From Pseudanabaena sp. ABRG5-3 (GTDB lineage Bacteria; Cyanobacteriota; Cyanobacteriia; Pseudanabaenales; Pseudanabaenaceae), in NCBI RefSeq assembly GCF_003967015.1, contig NZ_AP017560.1:2418001-2482000 (forward strand): 64,000 bases of DNA, read 5' to 3'. The position numbers and the translations under genes were made by a program. Below the pieces are notes generated by a model that saw only the letters and a program-made list of their open reading frames with translations, was not told the origin of the DNA and searched no databases. Below, one piece after another: positions 24,785-33,373 of the stretch. The first letter of the stretch is position 1. Each line of letters starts with the position of its first letter.

Positions 24785-25705
24785 ATGGACTTCAGTTTAA
24801 CGCTCCCAACTTTTGTCATTACTTTGCGCGAAGGGGTCGAAGCCGCCCTAGTAATTGGCATTGTCATGGCATATCTCAAACGTGCTAAGCGATCGCATCT
24901 AAACCGTTGGGTATTTGCAGGGATTGGCACTGGACTCGTAATTAGTGCGATCGTTGGCATCATCTTTAATTGGTTCATGCAAATTGTCGGGACTAGTAAC
25001 CCCGAACTATCCGCAGTATTTGAACCATTACTCGAAGGTTTATTTAGTGTGGCAGCGATCGCCATGTTGACATGGATGTTGATCTGGATGACTAAACAGA
25101 GTCGTGCCATGAAGGGAGAAATCGAAGGCTCTTTAAATAATGTTTTAGGTAAAGGGAAGAAAGCAGGGTTAGGGATTTTTGGACTAATCCTATTTGCCAT
25201 TTTGCGCGAAGGTTTTGAAGTGGTTTTATTTATTTCCGCCAAATTCCAAGAAGGATTTATGCCTGCCCTCGGAGCTGTCAGTGGAATCGCGGCAGCTACC
25301 GCGATCGCCATCGGACTATTTAAATTTGGTATCCAAATTAATATTCGCGCCTTCTTCAAAATTATGGGCTTTATGCTGCTAGCGATTGTCTCAGGGCTAG
25401 TAATTTCTGCCCTCGAACATTTTGATACCGCTTTACGGATTCTTTCCCAAAGCGATCGCAAGTCCGAAGCAATTTGTTTTTATTACGAACATTTTGCCCG
25501 TGAACATTCCTGCATCCTCGGCAACATGGTTTGGAATACCAGCAAAGTCCTCCCCGCCGAAAAATTTCCAGGTATTATCCTTAGTTCACTTTTTGGTTAT
25601 ACCGATAAGCTTTATTTCGTACAGGCGATCGCCTATGTTGGATTTTTTGCAATCGTTGGCACCATCTATTACCGCAGTCTCGGAAAACGCCTAGCGGACA
25701 AATAA
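24785..25705 (+). CDS. FTR1-family high-affinity iron permease
   Basis: 306 aa, seven predicted membrane helices. The two family motifs are REGVE (15-19, in TLREGVEAALVIGI) and REGFE (from about 141, in LREGFEVVLFISAKF); their Glu residues pass iron. Family members pair with copper oxidases in yeast or with EfeO/EfeB in bacteria. Here the copper oxidase and a lipoprotein gene precede it in the same orientation, giving a compact uptake set. A bidirectional terminator follows. Confidence 0.9.
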   Translation: MDFSLTLPTFVITLREGVEAALVIGIVMAYLKRAKRSHLNRWVFAGIGTGLVISAIVGIIFNWFMQIVGTSNPELSAVFEPLLEGLFSVAAIAMLTWMLIWMTKQSRAMKGEIEGSLNNVLGKGKKAGLGIFGLILFAILREGFEVVLFISAKFQEGFMPALGAVSGIAAATAIAIGLFKFGIQINIRAFFKIMGFMLLAIVSGLVISALEHFDTALRILSQSDRKSEAICFYYEHFAREHSCILGNMVWNTSKVLPAEKFPGIILSSLFGYTDKLYFVQAIAYVGFFAIVGTIYYRSLGKRLADK

Positions 25706-25744
25706 AAAAAGAGGTCGTGCAAAGCACGACCTCTTTTTTTATTT
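25700..25744. terminator. Bidirectional terminator after FTR1 gene
   Basis: GAGGTCGTGC pairs with GCACGACCTC around AAA, flanked by A-run and T-run on either side. It serves the FTR1 gene and the convergent gene ending at 25739. Confidence 0.88.
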
Positions 25745-25996
25745 GTCAAGGCGGACAACATACCATTGCCATACACCGCGATCGCCACAATCTAAATCAC
25801 AGGCAGTCTTAATTAAACGCTGTACTTGTTCAGGAATAGTTTTGATATTTTCCAAATCGCGGGGTAACGCGTCTTGAATATCAATGAGCAAATCATGCAA
25901 AAGTTGTTCTAATTCTGGTTGAGTGACAAACTTTTCCTGCATATCTGGAGGCAGCACCACATAAGTGTCTTCGTAGTACATCATGCTGCTTGGCAT
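25739..25996 (-). CDS. Small conserved cyanobacterial-type protein, function unknown
   Basis: 85 aa from the ATG at 25996 (PSSMMYYEDTYVVLPPDMQ), chosen because the region before it is basic and less protein-like; an ATG at 26053 is open. Motifs include QEKFVTQPELEQLLHDLLI and a C-terminal CGDRGVWQWYVVRLDK. No membrane helix. I do not recognise its function. It is divergent from scpB, with about 80 bp between the starts. Confidence 0.6.
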   Translation of the reverse strand: MPSSMMYYEDTYVVLPPDMQEKFVTQPELEQLLHDLLIDIQDALPRDLENIKTIPEQVQRLIKTACDLDCGDRGVWQWYVVRLDK

Positions 25997-26079
25997 ATAG
26001 TTTCTCAGCTCATAAAACTTTTTATTTAACTGAATCAAGGGAATGCAAAGCACTGCCTTTACTCGGTTAAAATTTTAGC

Positions 26080-26736
26080 ATGATGAATGAAGTGCCTTTT
26101 GAACAACCCATAGAGCCAACTGAGCCTGCATTAGAGACGGAAGAAGATGTTGAGATGGAAGGGGCAGTTGCTAGTGATGAGCCTATTGAGACAGATGCAC
26201 CATTGTCTTTATCAATGGATTTATATGCTCAACTAGATGAGCAACCAGAATTGCCGATCGCCCGATCTCTAAAACAACAGGTAGAAGCCGTTTTATATCT
26301 CAAGGGACAGCCGATGAATTTGGCTGCGATCGCCGCCGCCTTGGGCTGTGAAGTCGAGGATGCAGAAATGGGGCTAATCGACCTGATTACAGAATATGCC
26401 CATCGCGACAGTGCTTTAGAACTGGTGGAAACCGATGTGGGCTTTTCGTTACGATTGCGATCAGAGTTTGAGGATTTAGTCCATAAACTCATTCCTGTGG
26501 ATATCGGACGTGGGGCTTTGCGGACTTTGGCAGCGATCGCCTTGAAAAAAAATATTGTGCAGTCAGAATTGATCGAGTTGCGTGGGGCGGGAGCCTATCA
26601 GCATGTGCAGGAACTTGTCGAGCAAGGCTTTGTGAAAAAGAAAAGACAGGCAGATGGTGGGCGATCGTCTGTACTACAAGTAACTGCAAAATTTCATCAA
26701 TACTTTGAAATCGATGATTTAACTAAATTGATTTAG
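26080..26736 (+). CDS. scpB: Segregation and condensation protein B
   Basis: 218 aa. An acidic N-terminal extension of about 60 residues precedes the ScpB core: LKQQVEAVLYLKGQPMNLA, then the second winged helix VDIGRGALRTLAAIALKKN, ELIELRGAGAYQHVQELVEQ and RSSVLQVTAKFHQYFEI. ScpB dimers with ScpA act on SMC in chromosome compaction and segregation. The acidic extension is longer than in most bacteria. scpA is not in the window. Confidence 0.92.
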   Translation: MMNEVPFEQPIEPTEPALETEEDVEMEGAVASDEPIETDAPLSLSMDLYAQLDEQPELPIARSLKQQVEAVLYLKGQPMNLAAIAAALGCEVEDAEMGLIDLITEYAHRDSALELVETDVGFSLRLRSEFEDLVHKLIPVDIGRGALRTLAAIALKKNIVQSELIELRGAGAYQHVQELVEQGFVKKKRQADGGRSSVLQVTAKFHQYFEIDDLTKLI

Positions 26737-26805
26737 TCGCATTTGATATTTATCTCGTCACTCTCATGTAATCTTGCCATAACTTAATTTATTGCGAGAA
26801 AGATC

Positions 26806-27393
26806 ATGGGATATAACAAAGGTGATAACTATGAACAAAGTATTTTTGATTTATTGTCTGCAAAAGGATTAATTGCCACTGGTTCATCTAGAGGTGGTGC
26901 AGGAAATTCAACAGATATAAAGTTTCTATACAATTCTCAGGAATATAATCTAGAGGTCAAACTCGATCTTGAGGCTGATTACGGACAGAAAATGTTGCGC
27001 TGGGATGATGGGATTTGGAGCTGGTGTGTTGATGATGCGGTAACTGCGTTTTATACATCTGTTGGAGTTTTGGATATCGTTAATGCTAAAAACTTTATTC
27101 CTAATCGATATTCCATCCCCAGAGATGAAATTACTGTGCAGCAGAAAAAGCAAGATCAAAAAGCTTTTGAAGATAAATTAGAAATCGATATTAATAGTTT
27201 ATATGATTTTTATGGCAATAAAGATTGTTACTATATTCAGATTGGTGGGTACGGATTTTATCATCTCAAACAAGATATCCTCTCAAAGTATGGATTCTAT
27301 GCAGTTTTAAAAGTAGATAAAAAGGAAAAGCCCAAAAAATCTTATTATGATATTGAAGAAAAAGATGATCGTAAGTTTCCGCCAATCATCTGA
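26806..27393 (+). CDS. Putative type II restriction endonuclease
   Basis: 195 aa. A likely PD-(D/E)XK site is in STDIKFLYNSQEYNLEVKLD (Asp, then E-V-K). The protein starts with NYEQSIFDLLSAKGLIATGS, a helix typical of restriction-like folds. The methyltransferase gene is convergent and only 20 bp away, the normal arrangement of a type II pair. At 195 aa it is short for such an enzyme, and I do not know the recognition site. A truncated 3' end cannot be excluded. Confidence 0.65.
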   Translation: MGYNKGDNYEQSIFDLLSAKGLIATGSSRGGAGNSTDIKFLYNSQEYNLEVKLDLEADYGQKMLRWDDGIWSWCVDDAVTAFYTSVGVLDIVNAKNFIPNRYSIPRDEITVQQKKQDQKAFEDKLEIDINSLYDFYGNKDCYYIQIGGYGFYHLKQDILSKYGFYAVLKVDKKEKPKKSYYDIEEKDDRKFPPII

Positions 27394-27413
27394 TTTTGAT
27401 AGGTTATCTAACT

Positions 27414-28604
27414 TCAAAATAATGCAAGCTGAGTAGATTTGGAGTTATCAATTTGCTTAGATTTATTAAAAGGATTTTCTTTATAAGAAAATCCTTTGGC
27501 TCTAATTGCTTGAATATCTTCAACAGAGTTAGTTATTTCCATATTATTTTTCATAGAATCTAACATAAGTATCGACTCACCAAGAGCTTTGGCAAGAAGT
27601 GGTGGAACAGCATTACCAATTTGTCGCCATTGTTGAGTTAGCGTACCACAGAAAAAATAATTAGCTGGAAAGGATTGAATTGCGGCTGCTTCCCTAGCTG
27701 TTAAATAGCGATTTTCAACTGGATGATAGTATGTGGTGCGACTCGTATTAATTGTATTTGCACAATCATAGCGATCTAAACGATTTAATTTAGCTTCTCT
27801 AAAACGCTCTTCATGAATACTTGACCAATCAACATCAAACCATAGATTTTTAGGTAAATATGCTAGCTGATCTTTTTCATATCTGACACTTTTACCTTCA
27901 GGTATATGGCTAATTCTTTCTCTTTCTAAATCATTAGCTATTTGCGATCGCTTGATATCATGATTTAGGGCTTCACAATTTGACTCTAGTAAATTATCAA
28001 AAGCCCATCCAACAGTTCGAGGCAAAGGTAAATCTTGAATATCTTGATCTGAATCCTTAAAAATTTTATCTGGATAAATATTTTTTACTCCAAATCGATT
28101 ACCTAAAAAAATAGTCCGTCTTCTTTTTTCTGGGACTCCATAATGATGTGCTGATAAAACTTTAACATCGATGGTATAGCCCAAATCTGTAAAGCTTTTA
28201 ATTATTGCTTTTAAAACATTTTCATTTCTTTTAGATAAAAGTCCTGTTACATTTTCAACAATGATATAACTAGGTTCTAGTGCTTTTACAATCCTTAGAA
28301 ATTCCAGAAATAAAAAATTACGTTCGTCTAGATGATCATTTTGTCCAATTGTAGAAAAGCCTTGACAAGGTGGCCCTCCACAAATTAAGTCAACTTTTTG
28401 ATGATTGATTATTTCTTGAATTTGCTGGTTAGATATTTCGCGAATATCGCCAGCGATCGCTTTCGCTTGTGGATGGTTATGCCGAAAGGTTTCAATAGCA
28501 GCGCGATCGTGGTCAATTCCTAGTAGGCAAGCCCAACCAGCCATTTCCAACCCGCAAGACATTCCACCTGCGCCAGAAAATAAATCTATAAATGTTTTTT
28601 TCAT
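27414..28604 (-). CDS. C5 cytosine DNA methyltransferase (type II)
   Basis: 396 aa. Motif I is FIDLFSGAGGMSCGLEMAGW, motif IV with the catalytic Cys is GGPPCQGFS, motif VI is IVENVTGL, motif VIII is YGVPEKRRRTIF, and motifs IX-X include NTSRTTYYHP, REAAAIQSFP and QIGNAVPPLLAKALG. All key residues are present. It would methylate cytosine-5 and protect against the convergent nuclease gene. Target sequence unknown. It is not similar enough, in what I can recall, to the HIP1 (CGATCG) methylase to call it that. Confidence 0.92.
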   Translation of the reverse strand: MKKTFIDLFSGAGGMSCGLEMAGWACLLGIDHDRAAIETFRHNHPQAKAIAGDIREISNQQIQEIINHQKVDLICGGPPCQGFSTIGQNDHLDERNFLFLEFLRIVKALEPSYIIVENVTGLLSKRNENVLKAIIKSFTDLGYTIDVKVLSAHHYGVPEKRRRTIFLGNRFGVKNIYPDKIFKDSDQDIQDLPLPRTVGWAFDNLLESNCEALNHDIKRSQIANDLERERISHIPEGKSVRYEKDQLAYLPKNLWFDVDWSSIHEERFREAKLNRLDRYDCANTINTSRTTYYHPVENRYLTAREAAAIQSFPANYFFCGTLTQQWRQIGNAVPPLLAKALGESILMLDSMKNNMEITNSVEDIQAIRAKGFSYKENPFNKSKQIDNSKSTQLALF

Positions 28605-28698
28605 ACTTATTTCATTAAGAGTAGCTAATTAGCCAATTGTTAAAGTATATACTTAGCTGTGATATCATGAAGATTATTAATTTATTGCTAAGTTAAAA

Positions 28699-28902
28699 AT
28701 GGCGCAAACACAGAGGAAGCCTGTATATGTTTTGCCAGAACATCACGATATTTTAAGACGCATTGCCTATGAGCAGCGTTGTAATCTATCTGATGTATTG
28801 GATGCTGTGCTAGAAAATGCTGATTGGGAATTAATTGCAAGTAAGGCTAAGAATAAACCTTTGCAAAGAGCTAATGAAAGAGGCAGTTCTTACAAGGTTT
28901 AG
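28699..28902 (+). CDS. Small ribbon-helix-helix-like protein
   Basis: 67 aa. Strand KPVYVLPEHHDILRRIAYEQ and helix CNLSDVLDAVLENADWEL fit a CopG/MetJ-type ribbon-helix-helix. The C terminus is basic. It starts 94 bp from, and divergent to, the methyltransferase gene, so it could be a controller of the restriction pair or an orphan antitoxin. No toxin gene is adjacent. Confidence 0.6.
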   Translation: MAQTQRKPVYVLPEHHDILRRIAYEQRCNLSDVLDAVLENADWELIASKAKNKPLQRANERGSSYKV

Positions 28903-28960
28903 CCTTAATCACTTTTATAAATATCACTTAACTATATAATTAACGAATAGAGATTTTATT

Positions 28961-30349
28961 TTGAGCATATTAATTAGACAAAGCACGATTATTCTGCCCG
29001 ATCACCAAACGTTACTGGGCGATGTTTATATTCAACATGGCAAAATTGCGGCGATCGCTCCAACCCTCAATCCCGATGATTTAAGTTCTGATGATCAACC
29101 ATTAGAAATTATTGAAGCCACAGGTTTAACTTTGCTAGCGGGAGTGATTGATCCCCAAGTCCATTTTCGCGAACCGGGGCTAGAGCATAAAGAAGATTTG
29201 CGGTCGGCGAGTCATGCTTGCGCGAAGGGTGGAGTGACTAGCTTTTTAGAAATGCCAAATACTCGTCCACTCACGATTACCCAAGCAGCACTAGATGACA
29301 AGCTCAGTCGGGCGGCTCGTAAATGTGTGGTGAATTACGGCTTTTTTATTGGGGCAACGGCAGAGATTTTACCTGATTTATTAACAGCCAATCCCACCTG
29401 TGGCATCAAGATATTTATGGGATCGATGCATGGAGCATTGCTAGTCGATCAAGAGGAAATATTGGATCGGATTTTTTCGCAGGGCGCTCGCCTCATTGCG
29501 GTTCATGCTGAAGATCAAGCCCGAATTGCTCAACGACGCATCGAATTTGCGGATAGCAAAATTCCTGCCAAGCATTCACTAATTCAAGACAATCAAGCAG
29601 CGCTTAATGCCACGCAACTCGCAGTCAAGCTTTCTAAGAAATATCAACGACGGTTACATATTCTCCATATGTCCACAGGGGAAGAAGCAGACTTTTTACG
29701 CCAAGACAAACCTGCATGGGTGACAGCCGAAGTAACACCACAGCATTTATTGATGAATATTAGTGCTTACGACAAAATTGGTTCCCTCGCGCAAATGAAC
29801 CCACCTCTGCGATCACCCCGTGACCAAGAGATATTGTGGCAAGCGTTGCTCGATGGTGTGATTGACTTTATCGCCACTGACCATGCCCCACACACTTTGG
29901 CGGAAAAAGGACTGGCCGCAAGTGAAGATACCCCAATCAATCAGACAGAAAAATCCTCAAAAGACACGGTATTTCTAGAGCCAGCCAATGTGCCATCGGG
30001 AATGCCGGGGGTAGAAACCTCGCTACCATTGATGCTGACAGAAGCGATGAAAGGACGTTGTACTGTCCATCAGGTGAGCCAATGGATGAGCCGTAATGTT
30101 GCCAAAGCATACAAAATTGCCAATAAAGGCGAAATTCGTATCGGTTGGGATGCCGACCTAGTATTAGTCGATCTCCATAACTATAAACCTGTAAGAAATG
30201 AAGATTTGTTGACTAAATGTGGTTGGAGTTCCTTTGCAGGCTGGGAACTCACAGGCTGGGCAGTGACAACGATTGTTGGTGGTCAAGTAGTATTTGCGAA
30301 TGGTAAAGTCAATCCTGATGTGCGAGGTCAAGCCTTGCAGTTTGGCTAG
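28961..30349 (+). CDS. pyrC: Dihydroorotase with Gln in the first metal-binding position
   Basis: 462 aa, amidohydrolase fold, pyrimidine synthesis (carbamoyl aspartate to dihydroorotate). Motifs are DPQVHFREPGLEHKEDL, LEMPNTRP, IHILHMST-like HILHMSTGEEAD and the catalytic Asp in FIATDHAPHT. The usual HxH pair reads QVH (Gln66, His68). Related long-type dihydroorotases in some bacteria also have Gln there, but it should affect metal binding. The start is a TTG at 28961; there is no in-frame ATG nearby upstream of the conserved region. Single gene. Confidence 0.88.
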   Translation: MSILIRQSTIILPDHQTLLGDVYIQHGKIAAIAPTLNPDDLSSDDQPLEIIEATGLTLLAGVIDPQVHFREPGLEHKEDLRSASHACAKGGVTSFLEMPNTRPLTITQAALDDKLSRAARKCVVNYGFFIGATAEILPDLLTANPTCGIKIFMGSMHGALLVDQEEILDRIFSQGARLIAVHAEDQARIAQRRIEFADSKIPAKHSLIQDNQAALNATQLAVKLSKKYQRRLHILHMSTGEEADFLRQDKPAWVTAEVTPQHLLMNISAYDKIGSLAQMNPPLRSPRDQEILWQALLDGVIDFIATDHAPHTLAEKGLAASEDTPINQTEKSSKDTVFLEPANVPSGMPGVETSLPLMLTEAMKGRCTVHQVSQWMSRNVAKAYKIANKGEIRIGWDADLVLVDLHNYKPVRNEDLLTKCGWSSFAGWELTGWAVTTIVGGQVVFANGKVNPDVRGQALQFG

Positions 30350-30468
30350 ATTAAAGACACAATGGGCATAGCTCTTAAATAAAGCAGGTTAAGGAATAAA
30401 GAACCGCAGCCTGCTTTTAGGTTAAGACTGAATTATCTGGGTTTGATTAGAACGCACACTCAACATTT

Positions 30469-31233
30469 ATGTTTCTTTTTCAAAAGTTGCCGATTAGGGT
30501 ATCAATGTTATTACCATTGGCGATCGCTATAGGGATAACAGCTTGTAGCAACGCCAATAGCGGTAATAAGAGTAATGTGTCTATGCCAGCGATTGATACC
30601 ACTAAAGTTTCACCAAACCCAACAAGTAGCACTAACACCAATTCAAATCCCACCTCAAATCTAAATTCAAATCCCAGCCCCAATTCCACTACTAATCCTT
30701 CTAAACCAGCTACGCCTAGTCCTGAGATCGACTTTAGCAAATTACCCGACCTCGAAATCGGTGAACTGGAACAATACAAGCATCGTTCAGGAATTTTAGA
30801 AATCAGTGTACCTAAAAATTGGCAAGTGGTTGATAATAGTCAGCCTAGCGAAATCCTCGTAACTTGGAGCGAAAAGGCAGGGCGAGCAACGATTTCTGTA
30901 AATATTTTTGTGCCACCAAGTGAAATTCCTGAAAATCGCCTGAGTGATGTTTTTGAAGCAATTGTGAAGGGAATGTATAGCAATCAGCCTGACTTTGAAA
31001 TGCGATCGCCTGTGGTCGAAGAAACAGGAAATATTGTGATTGCATGGACATCGACGCTAACAATTGGTACTAAAAAAATTAAGTTTCAAGGAAGTAGTAG
31101 ATTGCAAAGGCTCAATAATAAGTTTGTAATTTTAACTTTTGGTGCGATCGAACCCAAATTTACAGAAATGAAAGATTCCTTCGCTAGAATAACCAACAGT
31201 CAGATTGTTAATGCGAGTCTGGCTATTCCTTAA
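30469..31233 (+). CDS. Lipoprotein paralog 1 (PKxW/PSE family)
   Basis: 254 aa. Lipobox IGITAC, then an Asn/Ser/Pro-rich spacer (about 32-85). The domain begins with ELEQYKHRSGILEISVPKNW, then VTWSEKAGRATISVNIFVPP and KDSFARITNSQIV. It shares this order with the next gene and more weakly with the gene at 17367. Function unknown, presumably periplasmic. An ATG at 30505 is also possible. It ends at the start of a long 5' extension of the next gene. Confidence 0.75.
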   Translation: MFLFQKLPIRVSMLLPLAIAIGITACSNANSGNKSNVSMPAIDTTKVSPNPTSSTNTNSNPTSNLNSNPSPNSTTNPSKPATPSPEIDFSKLPDLEIGELEQYKHRSGILEISVPKNWQVVDNSQPSEILVTWSEKAGRATISVNIFVPPSEIPENRLSDVFEAIVKGMYSNQPDFEMRSPVVEETGNIVIAWTSTLTIGTKKIKFQGSSRLQRLNNKFVILTFGAIEPKFTEMKDSFARITNSQIVNASLAIP

Positions 31234-31304
31234 TGGTCTGTGAAAGAGCGCAGGGCGAAATCTTGCACAAGCCTAAATATCAACATATTTTAGTGAGGAG
31301 TGAA

Positions 31305-31994
31305 ATGAAAAAAGCGAACTTTATCGTTACATCTATTGGGGCGATCGCCTTCTTGGGAAGTCTACTAGGAAGCTGCACCCCTGATGCACCTGACAAGACA
31401 GCGACATCGGCTAGTCCTACTACCACATCGACAGCTACCAAAAGCCCCGATGCTAAGAGTGTCGTCACCAAGCCCGATGCTGCCCCAAAGTCTGATGCTC
31501 GGATCATCAAAGTCAAGATCGATGGCTTAGAGACTTACAAACATCCCTCTGGACTTTTCCAAATTGATGCTCCTAAAGGCTGGACTCCTAAAGAAAACAA
31601 GAAACCTAATGAGGTGATTGTGTTATGGTTTGACCCCAGCAAAAATGCTTTGCTGACGGTTGATGTTTTCAAAGCTCCCTCAGAAACTACACCTGAACAG
31701 TTGACCTCCCTTTTGGAAACCTTCCTCAAGTCCACTTTTGGCTCTAGACCTGGTTTTGCTGCCGAAAAGCCCATCCAACAAAAGGACGGCAGTGTGCAGA
31801 TCGTATGGAGCTACGATGAGTCGCTAAAAAATATTACTGCTAAGGTACAGGGCAATAGTTTCATTAGTCGTAATGGAGATAAGATCTCTCTAATTACTAC
31901 TGGCGGTGTTGCTGATCAGATTCCTGCCTTAAAAGATTCCTTTGATCGCATTGTCAATAGCTATAAAGTCGATCCTGCTGTGGCAATTCCTTAA
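31305..31994 (+). CDS. Lipoprotein paralog 2 (PKxW/PSE family)
   Basis: 229 aa from ATG 31305, which has GAGGAG just upstream; an in-frame ATG at 31233 would add 24 residues ahead of the signal peptide and is rejected. Lipobox LLGSC, Thr/Ser/Ala-rich spacer, then GLETYKHPSGLFQIDAPKGW, LTVDVFKAPSETTPEQL and ALKDSFDRIVNSY. It is a tandem paralog of the preceding gene. Function unknown. A strong terminator follows. Confidence 0.78.
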   Translation: MKKANFIVTSIGAIAFLGSLLGSCTPDAPDKTATSASPTTTSTATKSPDAKSVVTKPDAAPKSDARIIKVKIDGLETYKHPSGLFQIDAPKGWTPKENKKPNEVIVLWFDPSKNALLTVDVFKAPSETTPEQLTSLLETFLKSTFGSRPGFAAEKPIQQKDGSVQIVWSYDESLKNITAKVQGNSFISRNGDKISLITTGGVADQIPALKDSFDRIVNSYKVDPAVAIP

Positions 31995-32029
31995 AATAAA
32001 AAAGCTGTGCAAAGCACAGCTTTTTTATT
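31995..32029. terminator. Rho-independent terminator after lipoprotein genes
   Basis: AAAAAAGCTGTGC pairs with GCACAGCTTTTTT around AAA, with T-run at the end. It has the same stem-AAA-stem layout as the terminator at 25700-25744. Confidence 0.88.
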
Positions 32030-32061
32030 CAAAAAATTAGCAAAATACTTGAAAAACATCC

Positions 32062-32868
32062 ATGCAACTGGCGATCTCAATTATTGACGCATTTACAGAG
32101 CAAACCTTTCGCGGCAATCCTGCGGCAACGACCTTAGTGGAAAAATTTCCTGAAGATGCTCAAATGCAGCAAATTGCGGCGGAGATCAATCTATCGGAAA
32201 CTGCATTTGTCCAACCTCTAGCACCAAATCATTTCCAATTGCGCTGGTTTACGCCCAAGCAAGAGGTTCCTCTCTGTGGTCATGCCACCCTCGCTATGGC
32301 ACATTATCTGCGGGAAATAAAAGCGATCGCCACCGATATTCCAGTTATTTTTTCGACCCTAAGTGGTGATCTGAAAATTAGTTTTGAAGATAACTGGATC
32401 GTGATGGATTTTCCTGCGGCTTTTTATCAGCCCTGCTCGGAGCGATCGCAACAGATATTAGCGGAGATTTTTGGCGATCGCACTTATAAATGTCTCGGAC
32501 AAAGTGAAGACTATATAACTGTTGTTTTAGATTCTGAGGCGGCTGTACAGGACTTTCAACCACCCTACGATCTCATTGCTCAATTAGATGGATTTGGATT
32601 CATCATCACCGCGATCGCAGATCAACATCACCCCCACGATTTTGTATCACGCTTTTTTGCCCCCAAAGCAGGCATTCCTGAAGACCCCGTGACTGGTTCA
32701 GCCCATTGCAGCCTGACCCCCTATTGGGCAAAATGTCTCGGTAAAAATACGCTCATAGCCAAACAATTATCAGCAAGGACAGGTGATCTTGAAGTTAGCG
32801 ATCAAGGTACGAGGGTTTTGCTCAAAGGTAAAGCTGCTACCTTCCTACGTGGTCAAATCGATCTATAG
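32062..32868 (+). CDS. PhzF-family isomerase
   Basis: 268 aa. PhzF fold motifs are IIDAFTEQTFRGNPAATTLV and INLSETAFV with the catalytic Glu near residue 46. The domain-joining segment is LRWFTPKQEVPLCGHATLA, and the C-terminal segment is DPVTGSAHCSLTPYWA. Members isomerise small metabolites; the substrate here is unknown since no phenazine genes are near. Its 3' end overlaps the convergent gene at 32863 by 6 nt. Confidence 0.9.
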   Translation: MQLAISIIDAFTEQTFRGNPAATTLVEKFPEDAQMQQIAAEINLSETAFVQPLAPNHFQLRWFTPKQEVPLCGHATLAMAHYLREIKAIATDIPVIFSTLSGDLKISFEDNWIVMDFPAAFYQPCSERSQQILAEIFGDRTYKCLGQSEDYITVVLDSEAAVQDFQPPYDLIAQLDGFGFIITAIADQHHPHDFVSRFFAPKAGIPEDPVTGSAHCSLTPYWAKCLGKNTLIAKQLSARTGDLEVSDQGTRVLLKGKAATFLRGQIDL

Positions 32869-33099
32869 TTCCGTATCTTCGGTAAAATACCACCATACAG
32901 AAATACGATCACCTTCATCAACAATGATCGAGATCGCCCCCGCATCTAAGTCACGCCGACAAGCGGCGATCGCTTCCTGCTGATTTGGATGCACATCTAT
33001 CGGCAAGAAAGTTTTTCCTAAATAAGAAATCCCTTTTTCATCACCCCAAGGGGTTGACAAATTAGTTGGTTGAATTTCAGATAAAGACAAAATCATCAT
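32863..33099 (-). CDS. Small conserved protein, convergent with PhzF
   Basis: 78 aa with ISYLGKTFLPIDVHPNQQEA, then ACRRDLDAGAISIIVDEGD and SVWWYFTEDTE. Looks like a small alpha/beta protein of a type common in cyanobacteria; function not known to me. The six-base overlap with the end of the phzF-like gene supports it being a real compact gene rather than chance. Confidence 0.6.
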   Translation of the reverse strand: MMILSLSEIQPTNLSTPWGDEKGISYLGKTFLPIDVHPNQQEAIAACRRDLDAGAISIIVDEGDRISVWWYFTEDTEL

Positions 33100-33254
33100 A
33101 ACTAGCTAACCGAGGACGTTCTGGACAACTCCTATAATCGAATAATTATTTAGATTGAACTGTGATACCTCACTAGGCATACTTGTGACAGTTTCAAGCA
33201 TTTATAGGTGACTGCCTAAAGCTTAGTACGTGACTCAAATCACATGCCAAATTG

Positions 33255-33281
33255 AAAAGGCGACGCATTGCGCCGCCTTTT
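33255..33281. repeat. 27-nt imperfect palindrome
   Basis: AAAAGGCGACGCA and TGCGCCGCCTTTT pair with one mismatch. It lies 16 bp before the longer palindrome at 33298-33342. Confidence 0.6.
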
Positions 33282-33297
33282 AGAAAAGTGAGTTAAT

Positions 33298-33342
33298 CCA
33301 AAAGGCTGTGGCGCACGCAAAGCGTGCGCCACAGCCTTTTGG
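33298..33342. repeat. 45-nt perfect palindrome with AAA loop
   Basis: Arms CCAAAAGGCTGTGGCGCACG plus C pair perfectly around AAA. The core (TGTGGCGCACGC) is the same as in family A elements, but family A termini are missing. It is downstream of the kinase gene at 33374. Confidence 0.8.
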
Positions 33343-33373
33343 GTGCAAACAGCAAAAGCTGGTCACAAAGTCA

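Noticed and set aside
24769-25461. 230-aa minus-strand reading frame opposite the FTR1 gene
   Set aside because: It is the mirror of a transmembrane gene (rich in Ile, Asn, Pro, Ser); the plus strand has the REGxE motifs.
27414-28604. HIP1-specific (CGATCG) orphan methyltransferase
   Set aside because: A nuclease-like gene is directly convergent, and I cannot match its target recognition region to the HIP1 methylase from sequence alone.
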